DNA of 64,000 nt from Microbacterium sp. C7(2022) (GTDB lineage Bacteria; Actinomycetota; Actinomycetes; Actinomycetales; Microbacteriaceae): NCBI RefSeq assembly GCF_028823665.1, contig NZ_JAPEHV010000006.1, positions 310,001 to 374,000 of the forward strand. The letters are read 5' to 3'. Made by a program: the position numbers and the translations under genes. Positions 17,628 through 25,747 of this stretch are shown one piece after another. The stretch's first letter is position 1; the number at the start of each line of letters is the position of its first letter. A model generated the notes under the pieces. It did no database searches. It saw only the letters and a list, made by a program, of their open reading frames with translations, and had not been told where the DNA came from.

Positions 17628-18781
17628 TGAAGGCCGTCCACTTCGGCGCCGGCAACATCGGACGCGGATTCGTCGGTCTTCTGCTGCACGAAGGCGGCTA
17701 CGATCTGGTCTTCTCCGACGTTGCCGCGCCGCTCGTCGACGCGATCAACGCCGTCGACAGCTACACCGTGCACGAGGTCGGCGACGGCGGGCGCGACACT
17801 GTGGTCACCGGGTTCCGCGCGCTCAACTCCGCCACCGACCCCGATGCCGTTGTCGCCGAAGTGGCAGCGGCAGATGTCGTGACCACCGCCGTCGGCCCGA
17901 CCGTGCTGAAATTCATTGCGCCGCACATCCTCGCGGGGCTCCGGAGCCGGGATGCCGCGCGCAGCCCCCTACAGGTGATGGCATGCGAGAACGCCATCGG
18001 CGCGACCGATCTGCTGCGCGATGAGATTGCCGCCGCGGCTGGCGCGGAGTGGGAGGCTCTGTCCTCACGCGCCGTGTTCGCCAACACCGCGGTGGACCGC
18101 ATCGTGCCGGGGCAACCTGCCGGTGGTGGCGTGGATGTCACGGTCGAGCCGTTCTACGAGTGGGCGATCGAGAAGGGACCGTTCGGCGACGACCTGCCGT
18201 CGATCCCCGGCGCACACTTCGTCGACGACCTCGAGCCGTACATCGAGCGCAAGCTGTTTACCGTGAACACCGGTCACGCCACGACGGCCTACTTCGGCGC
18301 GCGGGCCGGCGTCGAGAAGATCTCCGACGCGCTCGCCGACGACGCCATCGCTGCCCAGGTCGAAGCGGTGCTCGAAGAGACATCGGCATTGCTCGTGCAG
18401 AAGCACGGCCTCGATCCGGCCACTCAGGCCGAGTACCGCGCGACGATCCTGCAGCGGTTCCGCAACCCCGAGCTCCCCGACACTGTCTGGCGAGTCGGGC
18501 GGCAGCCGCTGCGCAAACTCTCGCGCCACGAGCGTTTCATCGGGCCTGCCGCCGAGGCCGTCGACAGCGGCCTCCGCGCCGATGCGCTCGTCTCGGCGAT
18601 CGGCGCCGCGCTCGCCTTCAATGATCCCGAAGACGTGCAATCGGTCGAGATGCAGCAGCGGTTGCGCGAAGAAGACGCCACGGAGTTCACCGCCTCGGTG
18701 ACGGGCCTCTCGGCGCAGCATCCACTGTTCTCCGCCGTTGTCGACGTGGTCACCGCACGTCAGCAGACTCTGCGGACCTGA
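17627..18781 (+). CDS. mtlD: mannitol-1-phosphate 5-dehydrogenase
   Basis: A 384-residue NAD-dependent enzyme of the polyol-specific long-chain dehydrogenase family that converts mannitol 1-phosphate to fructose 6-phosphate. The Rossmann start MKAVHFGAGNIGRGFVGLLL is diagnostic, and the catalytic region includes ERKLFTVNTGHATTAYFG. ATG 17627 is chosen; a GTG one codon earlier (17624) is equally in frame. It closes the mannitol operon. A short palindrome follows at 18797. Confidence 0.95.
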   Translation: MKAVHFGAGNIGRGFVGLLLHEGGYDLVFSDVAAPLVDAINAVDSYTVHEVGDGGRDTVVTGFRALNSATDPDAVVAEVAAADVVTTAVGPTVLKFIAPHILAGLRSRDAARSPLQVMACENAIGATDLLRDEIAAAAGAEWEALSSRAVFANTAVDRIVPGQPAGGGVDVTVEPFYEWAIEKGPFGDDLPSIPGAHFVDDLEPYIERKLFTVNTGHATTAYFGARAGVEKISDALADDAIAAQVEAVLEETSALLVQKHGLDPATQAEYRATILQRFRNPELPDTVWRVGRQPLRKLSRHERFIGPAAEAVDSGLRADALVSAIGAALAFNDPEDVQSVEMQQRLREEDATEFTASVTGLSAQHPLFSAVVDVVTARQQTLRT

Positions 18782-18796
18782 CGACCCGCGCGCCGA

Positions 18797-18812
18797 ACCG
18801 ATTCGGATCGGT
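18797..18812. terminator. short palindrome after mtlD
   Basis: ACCGAT-TCGG-ATCGGT forms a perfect 6-bp stem with a 4-nt loop, 16 bp after the mtlD stop. It could be a weak terminator or an operator for the next promoter. Confidence 0.35.
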
Positions 18813-18825
18813 CACGGCGGGCACG

Positions 18826-18831
18826 TAGACT
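18826..18831 (+). promoter_or_regulatory. -10 box, leaderless TSUP promoter
   Basis: TAGACT ends 8 nt before GTG 18840 with no Shine-Dalgarno sequence between. Confidence 0.45.
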
Positions 18832-18839
18832 CTCCCGCC

Positions 18840-19562
18840 GTGACCGTCCTCTTCGCGTGCCTGGCCGCGTTCATCGCTGCCGTCATCCAGCGCATCACCG
18901 GCTTGGGTTTCGTGCTCGTGTTGCTCGGCCCCATCGTCCTGCTCTACGGACCGCTGGAGGGCGTGACGATCGGCGTGCTGCTGGCACTGGTCGCCTCGAT
19001 GACGGCCGTGCCGCTCGTCTGGCGAGACGTCGAATGGCGACGCGCGTGGTGGCTCATCTGGCCGGGCCTTCTTGCGGCTCCCTTCGGCGCGATGCTCGTC
19101 GCGGCGTTGCCCGAAGCCGCCCTGCTCATCCTTATCGCGGCCATGGCCTACTTCGCGCTGGTCGCGGGTTGGATCCCGCTGCTTGCCGCTTCGTTGCGGG
19201 GCAAGACCGGGGCTATCGTCGCCGGGTCTGCCGCGGGATTCATGCATGTGGCGAGCGGATTGTCCGGTCCGCCGCTGGCAGCGTACGCGGTGGGCGACAA
19301 ATGGGAGCAGCGCCGATTCGCGGCGAGTGTGCAAGTGATCTTCGTCGTTCTGAGCGCCGTGTCGGTCGCTCTGCGTGGTCTTCCCGCCTCTCCCGCCGGC
19401 GACGTGTGGCTGCTCGTCGCTGCGACTGCTCTCGGCATCGCGATCGGCACGCTACTCAGCCGCTTCGTCCCCGCGCGCATTGCGCGCATCGGAATGCTGT
19501 CCATTGCGTGGGCCGGCGCCACCGTCGTGCTCGTCCGGGGCATTGTCACGCTGTTCGCATAG
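18840..19562 (+). CDS. TSUP (TauE/SafE) family membrane exporter
   Basis: A 240-residue integral membrane protein with seven to eight hydrophobic helices. It begins inside the membrane (TVLFACLAAFIAAVIQRITGLGF), and the repeated G-x-x-P segments (FMHVASGLSGPPLAAYAV) are typical of sulfite/organosulfonate exporters of the TauE/SafE family. The ligand (sulfite, sulfoacetate or another organic anion) is unknown. GTG 18840 is chosen because the -10 box lies directly upstream and any longer frame would run through the mtlD end. Confidence 0.8.
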   Translation: MTVLFACLAAFIAAVIQRITGLGFVLVLLGPIVLLYGPLEGVTIGVLLALVASMTAVPLVWRDVEWRRAWWLIWPGLLAAPFGAMLVAALPEAALLILIAAMAYFALVAGWIPLLAASLRGKTGAIVAGSAAGFMHVASGLSGPPLAAYAVGDKWEQRRFAASVQVIFVVLSAVSVALRGLPASPAGDVWLLVAATALGIAIGTLLSRFVPARIARIGMLSIAWAGATVVLVRGIVTLFA

Positions 19563-19591
19563 GACCAGACTGTGTGGATGCCACACGGGAT

Positions 19592-19620
19592 TTCAGTTAA
19601 TACCAACTAACGCTTACGAT
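19592..19620 (+). promoter_or_regulatory. putative promoter/operator of the monooxygenase cassette
   Basis: The region is AT-rich against the background. TTCAGT (19592-19597) and TACGAT (19615-19620) are 17 bp apart. Between them GTTA (19596) and TAAC (19608) form an inverted repeat with an 8-bp spacer, a layout seen at TetR-family operators. No regulator gene is adjacent. Confidence 0.35.
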
Positions 19621-19671
19621 TGGTCGCTGGCGGCGCCCCGCCACGTCACATCGTCGTGCAAAAGAGGAAAC

Positions 19672-21063
19672 ATGGAGCACCGTTACGCCATCATCGGCGC
19701 CGGACCGTCCGGACTATCGGCCGCCCGCGCCCTGCAGAAGGCCGGCATCGCATTCGACGGCTACGAAGCCTCTCGTGGCGTCGGGGGGCTGTGGGACATC
19801 GAGAACCCCCGCTCCACCATGTACGAGTCGGCCCACCTCATCTCGTCGCGGACGACGACACAGTTCGCCGAGTACCCGATGGCGTCCACCGCTGACTACC
19901 CCAGCCATCGCGAGTTGATCCGATACTTCCGCGACTTCGCCGATCACTTCGGGCTCACCGACCAGTTCCGGTTCGAAACCAAGGTCACCGCGGTCACCCG
20001 CGACGACGACGGTGAGTGGATGCTGCGCGCAACCGGCCCGGACGGCGAGATCAGCCAGCGCTACACCGGCGTCATCCTCGCCAACGGCACGCTCGCCGAG
20101 CCCCACATTCCCACCTTCCGCGGCGAGTTCGCCGGTGAGATCATGCACACCAGCGCCTACAAGCGGGCGACCCAGCTCACCGGCAAGCGCGTCCTCATCA
20201 TCGGCGCCGGTAACTCCGGGTGCGACATCGCCGTCGACGCGGTGCACCACGCGGCATCCGTCGACATGAGCGTGCGCCGAGGCTACTACTTCGTACCTCG
20301 CTACCTCTTCGGCAAGCCGGCCGACACCCTCAACCAGGGCAAGCCGTTGCCCGCGAAGATCAAGCAGTTCATCGACAAGCGCGTTCTGCAGGCTTTCACC
20401 GGCGACCCGGTGCACTTCGGCTTCCCCCGACCTGCGTACAAGATCTACGAGTCGCACCCGATCGTGAACACCCTGATCCTGAACCACCTCGGTCAGGGGG
20501 ATCTCAGCATCCGCGCCGACATCGACCGGTTTGACGGCCACACCGTACACTTCCGCGATGGCTCGCAGGGCGAATACGACCTGATCCTCCTCGCAACCGG
20601 TTACACGCTGGACTACCCGTTCGTCGAGCGCGACGCCCTGCACTGGACCGGCTGGTCACCGAAGCTGTTCCTGAACGTGTTCCCCCCGTCGTTCAACGGT
20701 CTGTACGTCATGGGCATGATCGAAGCGTCGGGGATCGGCTGGCAGGGCCGCTACGAGCAGGCGGAGCTCATCGCCGAATACCTGCGCGCGACCGAGGACG
20801 CCCCTGAGCGCGCTGAGGCCTTCCGCCAGCGCATCGCCGACGAACCGTGGCCAGACCTCACCGGCGGCTACCACTACCTCGGGCTCGAACGCATGTCGTT
20901 CTACGTCAACAAGGACGCGTACCGGTCGGCCGTGCGCGATGCGCGCACCGCACTGCGTGCCGAAGCGGCCGATGCGCCGCGTCGCGGCATCCGACTCCCC
21001 CGGCTCACCAGCCGCGGGCACGCCAGCTCGTCGCGAGCTACGCAGCAGAAAGTCGACGCATGA
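19672..21063 (+). CDS. flavin-containing monooxygenase (class B)
   Basis: A 463-residue FAD/NADPH monooxygenase. FAD site: YAIIGAGPSGLSAARAL (5-21). NADPH site: RVLIIGAGNSGCDIA. The FMO/Baeyer-Villiger fingerprint FxGxxxHxxxY is present as FAGEIMHTSAY, and DLILLATGYTLDYP is the second family motif. It oxygenates nucleophilic heteroatoms or ketones; the substrate is not evident. GAGG lies 7 nt before ATG 19672. Its stop overlaps the next ATG (ATGA). The downstream symporter and SDR suggest catabolism of an imported lipophilic anion, such as a steroid-, terpenoid- or fatty-acid-like compound, but this is inference. Confidence 0.88.
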   Translation: MEHRYAIIGAGPSGLSAARALQKAGIAFDGYEASRGVGGLWDIENPRSTMYESAHLISSRTTTQFAEYPMASTADYPSHRELIRYFRDFADHFGLTDQFRFETKVTAVTRDDDGEWMLRATGPDGEISQRYTGVILANGTLAEPHIPTFRGEFAGEIMHTSAYKRATQLTGKRVLIIGAGNSGCDIAVDAVHHAASVDMSVRRGYYFVPRYLFGKPADTLNQGKPLPAKIKQFIDKRVLQAFTGDPVHFGFPRPAYKIYESHPIVNTLILNHLGQGDLSIRADIDRFDGHTVHFRDGSQGEYDLILLATGYTLDYPFVERDALHWTGWSPKLFLNVFPPSFNGLYVMGMIEASGIGWQGRYEQAELIAEYLRATEDAPERAEAFRQRIADEPWPDLTGGYHYLGLERMSFYVNKDAYRSAVRDARTALRAEAADAPRRGIRLPRLTSRGHASSSRATQQKVDA

Positions 21064-22034
21064 ATCCCGATGACGTCCTGCTGAACTTCAATCCGGGTTC
21101 GCTCCTGCTACTGAACGTCGTGCTCGGCCTGATCATGTTCGGGATCGCGCTCGACACGACAGTCGACGACTTCAAGATCGTCCTGCGCAAACCCAAGCCG
21201 TTCGTCGTCGCGATTCTTGCCCAGTTGGTCGTGCTGCCCGCCGTCACGTTCGGGCTCACGTTGATCCTGCCCGTGACGCCATCTATGGCGCTCGGCATGC
21301 TGCTTGTCGCCTGCTGCCCACCCGGCAACATCTCGCAGGTACTCACCCATCGATCGGGCGGAAACGTCGCCCTGTCGGTGTCGATGACCGCCGTCGGCAA
21401 CGTCATCTACATCTTCATGCTGCCGCTCTCGATCGCGTTCTGGGGATCGCTGCACCCGACCGCGAGCACTCTCCTCGAGACCGTCGCGCTCGACCCGTGG
21501 CAGATGCTTCTCGATGTCTTCCTCATCATCGGCCTGCCCTTCATCGTCGGCCTTCTGATCCGCAACCGCTTCGAGAAGTTCTCGCGCACGGTGCAGCCGT
21601 TCGTGAAGTGGTTCTCGCTGATCGCGCTCGTGGGCTTCATCGTCGCCGCACTGGCCGGCAATTGGCAGTACTTCATCGCGTTCCTCGGCGTGATCCTCCT
21701 GGTCGTTGCCGTGCACGACGCCGTGGCTCTCGCGATCGGCTACGGCACGGCCGTGGCCGGGGGCCTCGGAACCCGCGAACGGAAGGCGATGACGTTCGAG
21801 GTCGGCATCCGTAACGCCGGACTCGGGCTCGGCCTGATCTTCGCGTTCTTCGACGGGCTCGGTGGCATGGCCATCGTCGCGGGATGGTGGGGCGTGTGGG
21901 ACATCATCGCCGGGCTCATCCTCGCGAGCCTGTGGGCGGCGCGCACGAAGCGCCGCACCGGATCGATCAAGGGCGACGCCAGCCGCCACGCCCGCGTCGG
22001 TGGCGCTGACAGCGCTTTTGGAGAGCCCTCGTGA
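21060..22034 (+). CDS. bile acid:sodium symporter (BASS) family transporter
   Basis: A 324-residue membrane protein with nine to ten hydrophobic helices. The segment LGMLLVACCPPGNISQVLTH matches the CxGG/S-type unwound helix of BASS/NTCP-like sodium symporters (here CCPPGNIS), and EVGIRNAGLGLGLIF matches the second sodium-site region (ExGxxN). The substrate is an organic anion of unknown identity. ATG 21060 overlaps the monooxygenase stop by 4 bp and the stop overlaps the next GTG by 4 bp, so all three are one operon. Confidence 0.85.
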   Translation: MNPDDVLLNFNPGSLLLLNVVLGLIMFGIALDTTVDDFKIVLRKPKPFVVAILAQLVVLPAVTFGLTLILPVTPSMALGMLLVACCPPGNISQVLTHRSGGNVALSVSMTAVGNVIYIFMLPLSIAFWGSLHPTASTLLETVALDPWQMLLDVFLIIGLPFIVGLLIRNRFEKFSRTVQPFVKWFSLIALVGFIVAALAGNWQYFIAFLGVILLVVAVHDAVALAIGYGTAVAGGLGTRERKAMTFEVGIRNAGLGLGLIFAFFDGLGGMAIVAGWWGVWDIIAGLILASLWAARTKRRTGSIKGDASRHARVGGADSAFGEPS

Positions 22035-22990
22035 CCGGCGTGCGGGTGCTCATTACCGGTGGCGCAGGGTTCTTGGGCAGCCACGTCGCTCGTGCGCTGG
22101 TCGCTCACCCCGGCGTCGACCTCGTCGTCGCCGGTGACGTGCGGCGGCCCGAGCATCCGATCGAATCCGTGGCATACGAAGAATGCGACGTCACGCGCGC
22201 CGGGGCGCTGACCCCGCTGCTGACGCGCCACGCGATCGATGTCGTGGTACATCTGGCTGCGATCGTCTCGCCGGGGCGCGACCACGACATGGAGTACCGC
22301 GTCGACGTCGATGGCTCACGCAACGTGCTCGAAGCATGCATCGAAGCGGGCGTTCGTCGCATCGTGGTGTCCTCTTCGGGGGCAGCCTACGGGTACCACT
22401 CCGACAACCCCGAGTGGTTGACCGAATCTGACCCGCTGCACGGAAACGACGCCTTCCCCTACTCGAAGCACAAGCGTCTTGTCGAGCAGCTCCTCGGCGC
22501 ATACCGTGAGATGCACCCCGAACTCGAGCAGGTGGTGTTCCGCATCGGGACGATCCTGGGCCCGACCGTGCAGAACCAGATCACGGCCCTGTGGGATTCG
22601 TCACGCATCCTGGCCATTCGCGGTTCGGCGTCGCCGTTCGTCTTCATCTGGGTCGACGATGTCGCCGCGGCGATGGCCCGCGCGGCCACCGACGGCCCGC
22701 CCGGAATCTACAACGTCGCCGGCGACGGGTGTCTGTCGGTGCAGCAGATCGCGCAGCGCCTCGGGAAGCCGCTACTCACACTGCCGGCCGGGCTCTTGGC
22801 TTTCGCCCTGCGTGTGGGCCAGGCCCTGCGGCTGACGGTTCACGGCCCCGAGAAGGTGGTGTTCCTGCAGCACCGGCCGGTGCTGGCGAACACCGCGTTG
22901 CGGCAGGACTTCGGGTTCACCCCCGCGATGACGAGCGCCGAGGCGTTCGAGGCCTACCTGGCATCCCACCCCGGCGTCGCGCGCGGCTGA
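22031..22990 (+). CDS. NAD-dependent epimerase/dehydratase (extended SDR)
   Basis: A 319-residue extended short-chain dehydrogenase. The NAD site is VLITGGAGFLGSHVARAL (6-23), and the catalytic set is S in SSSGAAYGY with Y-x-x-x-K in PYSKHKRL. Such proteins epimerise nucleotide sugars or oxidise 3-beta-hydroxysteroids. The monooxygenase-symporter context favours a small-molecule or steroid-like substrate over a nucleotide sugar, without proof. The GTG start overlaps the symporter stop (GTGA). A GC-rich palindrome lies about 100 bp after the stop. Confidence 0.85.
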   Translation: MTGVRVLITGGAGFLGSHVARALVAHPGVDLVVAGDVRRPEHPIESVAYEECDVTRAGALTPLLTRHAIDVVVHLAAIVSPGRDHDMEYRVDVDGSRNVLEACIEAGVRRIVVSSSGAAYGYHSDNPEWLTESDPLHGNDAFPYSKHKRLVEQLLGAYREMHPELEQVVFRIGTILGPTVQNQITALWDSSRILAIRGSASPFVFIWVDDVAAAMARAATDGPPGIYNVAGDGCLSVQQIAQRLGKPLLTLPAGLLAFALRVGQALRLTVHGPEKVVFLQHRPVLANTALRQDFGFTPAMTSAEAFEAYLASHPGVARG

Positions 22991-23091
22991 GCCTCGCCGG
23001 GCTGCGCGCGGCCGCTGGGCCTCCTCCGCGGCTGCTGCCCTCCACCGTCACCCGACCCGGCCCACCCGCAGAACTCCACCACGAGAAGCCT

Positions 23092-23109
23092 GGCGGGCGG
23101 CCGCCCGCC
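23092..23109. terminator. perfect GC palindrome, possible terminator of the FMO operon
   Basis: GGCGGGCGGCCGCCCGCC is its own reverse complement. It lies 13 bp before repeat copy A and has no T-tract. Confidence 0.4.
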
Positions 23110-23121
23110 TGTCTCCTGCCC

Positions 23122-23197
23122 TAACTCCGGAAGTTCGCGCCGTCCTGCAGGATTTGGCCGCCCCCTCAGCGGCTGACGACACAATTCTCAGGAGTTG
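23122..23197. repeat. 76-bp AACTCC-ended repeat, copy A
   Basis: Begins TAACTCCGGAAGTTCG and ends CTCAGGAGTTG, so the ends are inverted copies of AACTCC(G/T)GA. The first 16 bases are identical to copy B. It stands 130 bp upstream of the endonuclease gene. Confidence 0.75.
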
Positions 23198-23327
23198 CGC
23201 ACGGTCGCCGCTCCCACCGACGGCGAGCCACGCCGCGCACTCCTCCCCATGTGTCCGCGTCGCGCCGACTTCCCACAGGCTGTACCAAGCCCGGGCAGAG
23301 CCAGCACCGCACCCCAAGACTGGCGTG

Positions 23328-24212
23328 ATGCAGGTCCAGACCTCCCGCCCCGGCACGCCCGCTCCTAGACTCGCCGCCATCCCCACTCCGCCACCACAGA
23401 CGCAGCGGGTCTATTGGAGCACCGCGGAACTGGCCACGAACGGGTACAACCGCTCAACTCTTCGGGCTGCGGTCATGAGCGGCGAACTCATCCGGGTTCG
23501 CCGCGGCCGATACGTCCAAACGGGCTGCGCGCCAACGCTCCTCAGTGCGGCACGACTTGGCGGTCGGTTAGACTGCGTGACACTTCTGCAGGAGTTGGGC
23601 GTCTTCGTCCAAGACGCCGCTGGACTTCACGTTCAGCTCGAGCCAGACGCGAGCCGGTTGCCCCGGCGGTCCGCTGCCGTCACCGCGCACTGGCGAGCAA
23701 GCATGGCCCCGCCCGCGTGCCTGACTGTCCCGATCGTCGAAGCGCTCGCACAGGCGGTGCGTTGCCAGGAGGCGCGAGCAGCCATCGCAACACTCGACAG
23801 TGCACTCCATCTCGGCATCATCAACAAGGCTGGACTGGCCACGATCTTTGCCAGACTGCCCCGGCGCTACGGCGTGCTGAAAGACCTCGTCGACGGGCGA
23901 TGCGAGTCAGGCCCCGAAACACTTGTGCGACTGGTGCTGCGCACGTTGGAATGCCAGGTAGATCTGCAGGTGAGTATCGACGGCATCGGCCGCGTCGACT
24001 TTCTCGTCGACGGCTGGCTGATCATCGAGTGCGACAGCCAGGCGTTCCACTCCGACTGGGCGGCGCGAAAGCGCGACCTTCGACGTGATCGGATGGCGGC
24101 CGAACGCGGCTACGTCACGCTCAGGCTGCTCGCCGAGGACATCATGTGGCACCGCGACGATGTGCGCGGTGCCATCGCTGGGCTCTTGCGGCGCGGTCAA
24201 TTCCAGCGCTAG
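23328..24212 (+). CDS. DUF559/Vsr-like endonuclease-fold protein
   Basis: A 294-residue protein in two parts. Residues about 25-80 (YWSTAELATNGYNRSTLRAAV ... ELIRVRRGRYVQTG) resemble the winged-helix antitoxin-like domain (AbiEi type) often found at the front of such proteins. Residues about 190-294 form a DUF559 PD-(D/E)xK fold: E197 in SGPETLVR, D224 in GRVDFLVDG, E234-x-D in LIIECDSQAFH, then RKRDLRRDRMAAERGYVTLRL. These are the expected metal and DNA-phosphate residues, so nuclease activity is possible but unproven. ATG 23328 is chosen although no Shine-Dalgarno is clear; GTG 23325 is adjacent. It is flanked by three 75-77 bp repeats, the only such set noticed here. Confidence 0.75.
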   Translation: MQVQTSRPGTPAPRLAAIPTPPPQTQRVYWSTAELATNGYNRSTLRAAVMSGELIRVRRGRYVQTGCAPTLLSAARLGGRLDCVTLLQELGVFVQDAAGLHVQLEPDASRLPRRSAAVTAHWRASMAPPACLTVPIVEALAQAVRCQEARAAIATLDSALHLGIINKAGLATIFARLPRRYGVLKDLVDGRCESGPETLVRLVLRTLECQVDLQVSIDGIGRVDFLVDGWLIIECDSQAFHSDWAARKRDLRRDRMAAERGYVTLRLLAEDIMWHRDDVRGAIAGLLRRGQFQR

Positions 24213-24232
24213 CGCCATAGCGCGGCGCCCCG

Positions 24233-24309
24233 TAACTCCGGAAGTTCGACCGCCCACCTGCCATCCGCCCACGCGAAATCAGGCCAGCCGCAGCAGTTGT
24301 CAGGAGTTA
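24233..24309. repeat. 77-bp AACTCC-ended repeat, copy B
   Basis: Begins TAACTCCGGAAGTTCG, identical to copy A, and ends GTCAGGAGTTA. It starts 20 bp after the endonuclease stop. Its inner part GCGAAATCAGGCCAGCCGC resembles GCGAAACCGGCCAGCGGC in copy C. Confidence 0.75.
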
Positions 24310-24395
24310 CGGCGCGGCATTGGGCGTTACGCGTTGCTCGCGTGACAGACCCAGCTCAGGCCGCCGCGGGCCGCGATTGCTGACCGCACGTGCCG

Positions 24396-24470
24396 CAACT
24401 CCTGAAATCTGGGCGTCCAGTGCCCCACATCGGCGCGAAACCGGCCAGCGGCGCCCGATCTCAGGAGTTA
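24396..24470. repeat. 75-bp AACTCC-ended repeat, copy C
   Basis: Begins CAACTCCTGAAATCTGGGCG and ends CGATCTCAGGAGTTA. The terminal arms match over about 17 of 19 positions when one is inverted, the best-preserved arms of the three copies. Confidence 0.75.
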
Positions 24471-24475
24471 CGGCC

Positions 24476-24534
24476 CGGCGGGGAGCGGCGGAGGACAGCG
24501 CGCCTCGGCGCGGCGGGGAGCGGCGGAGGACAGC
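24476..24534. repeat. 24-bp direct repeat
   Basis: A CGGCGGGGAGCGGCGGAGGA-initiated block of 24 bp occurs at 24476-24499 and again, identical, at 24511-24534 (period 35 bp). It lies between repeat copy C and the end of add. Confidence 0.7.
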
Positions 24535-24581
24535 AGCTGCGGCGCGGAGAACGCGCGCAGCGCGCGGCCACCGCGGCGCGC

Positions 24582-25697
24582 TCAGCGCTCGAAACCGTCG
24601 GCGATCAGCTCGATGAGCTCCTCGCGCTCCTCGGTCGGCAGGAAGGCCGCCGCCGCGGCATTCAGCTGGAAGGCCTCGAGGTCGTCGAGCCCGTACTCGA
24701 ATGTCTGCGCCAACAGCGCCAGCTCACGCGTGAGCGAGGTGCTACTCATCGTCCGGTTGTCGACGTTCACCGTCACCGAGAAACCCAGCTGGTACAGCAG
24801 ATCGAACGGGTGGTCCTCGAGGTTCTCGCCCCACGCCGCAATCGCACCCGTCTGCAGGTTCGACGACGGCGAAAGCTCGAGCGGAATCTCGCGGTCACGC
24901 ACCCAGCGCGCCAGGTCACCGAACTGCACCAGCACGTCCTCGCCCGCGCGCGAAACAACCTCGAGGTCTTCGGCGATGCGCACACCGTGGCCGAGGCGCA
25001 GGGCGCGCCCATCGATGAGCGCCCCGCGAATCGAGTCGAGTCCGGCCGCCTCGCCGGCGTGCACGGTCACGGGGAAGAACTGCGACGCGAGGTAGTCGAA
25101 CGCAGCCTTGTGCTTCGACGCGGGAAAGCCATCTTCAGGCCCAGCGATGTCGAAGCCGACGGCACCACGCTCACGCCACTGCACGGCGAGCTTGGCGATC
25201 TCAAGCGAACGGTCGGTGTGTCGCATCGCGGTGATGAGCTGCCCGACCCGAATGTCGTGCCCGGCGCTCTCGGCCGCGTCCTCCCCCTCTTCGATGCCCT
25301 CTTGCACTGCCTCGACGACGTCATCCAGCGAGAGACCGCGTCCGAGGTGCTGTTCGGGCGCCCAGCGCACCTCGCCGTAAATCACACCGTCGGCGGCGAG
25401 GTCTTCGACGAACTCCCGCGCGATACGCGTCAGGCCTTCTCGGGTCTGCATGACCGACGTCGTCAGGTCGAACGTCTTCAGGTACTCCACAAGCGAGCCC
25501 GAGTCGCTCTTATCGGCGATCCACTCGCCGAGCGCGTCGGCCTCCTGCTCGGGCACCTCAAGGTCGAGGTCATCGGCGAGTTCGATGATCGTGCCCGGGC
25601 GAACCGCACCATCCAGGTGGTCGTGCAGCGAAACCTTGGGCAGTGAGCGAATCGAGAGTCCTTCGAGAACGGCGTCGCCGTACTGATCGATGGCCAT
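24582..25697 (-). CDS. add: adenosine deaminase
   Basis: A 371-residue zinc enzyme that deaminates (deoxy)adenosine to (deoxy)inosine. It has the metal motif SLHDHLDGA (HxH), the catalytic TVHAGEAAG, LGHGVRIAED, and LELSPSSNLQTG followed by NVDNRTMSST. ATG 25697 is chosen since GAGGAG lies 7 nt upstream and the longer frame would leave a non-homologous 38-residue head. It is the last gene of the nucleoside operon, 50 bp after deoA. Its product inosine feeds the purine nucleoside phosphorylase at 6.5 kb. Confidence 0.95.
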   Translation of the reverse strand: MAIDQYGDAVLEGLSIRSLPKVSLHDHLDGAVRPGTIIELADDLDLEVPEQEADALGEWIADKSDSGSLVEYLKTFDLTTSVMQTREGLTRIAREFVEDLAADGVIYGEVRWAPEQHLGRGLSLDDVVEAVQEGIEEGEDAAESAGHDIRVGQLITAMRHTDRSLEIAKLAVQWRERGAVGFDIAGPEDGFPASKHKAAFDYLASQFFPVTVHAGEAAGLDSIRGALIDGRALRLGHGVRIAEDLEVVSRAGEDVLVQFGDLARWVRDREIPLELSPSSNLQTGAIAAWGENLEDHPFDLLYQLGFSVTVNVDNRTMSSTSLTRELALLAQTFEYGLDDLEAFQLNAAAAAFLPTEEREELIELIADGFER

Positions 25698-25747
25698 GGT
25701 GTTCTCCTCGAAGGGGTGAGTAGGAAGAAGTGAAGCGGATGCCGCGG

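Larger units (their letters stand above)
22991..23327. other. non-coding gap before the endonuclease gene
   Basis: 337 bp without a supported gene. It holds a perfect 18-bp palindrome at 23092-23109 and repeat copy A at 23122-23197. The rest, including the 130 bp before the endonuclease start, shows no clear promoter. Confidence 0.6.
24213..24581. other. non-coding gap rich in repeats
   Basis: 369 bp between the endonuclease gene and the end of add. It contains repeat copies B and C and a 24-bp direct repeat. No gene is supported. Confidence 0.65.
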
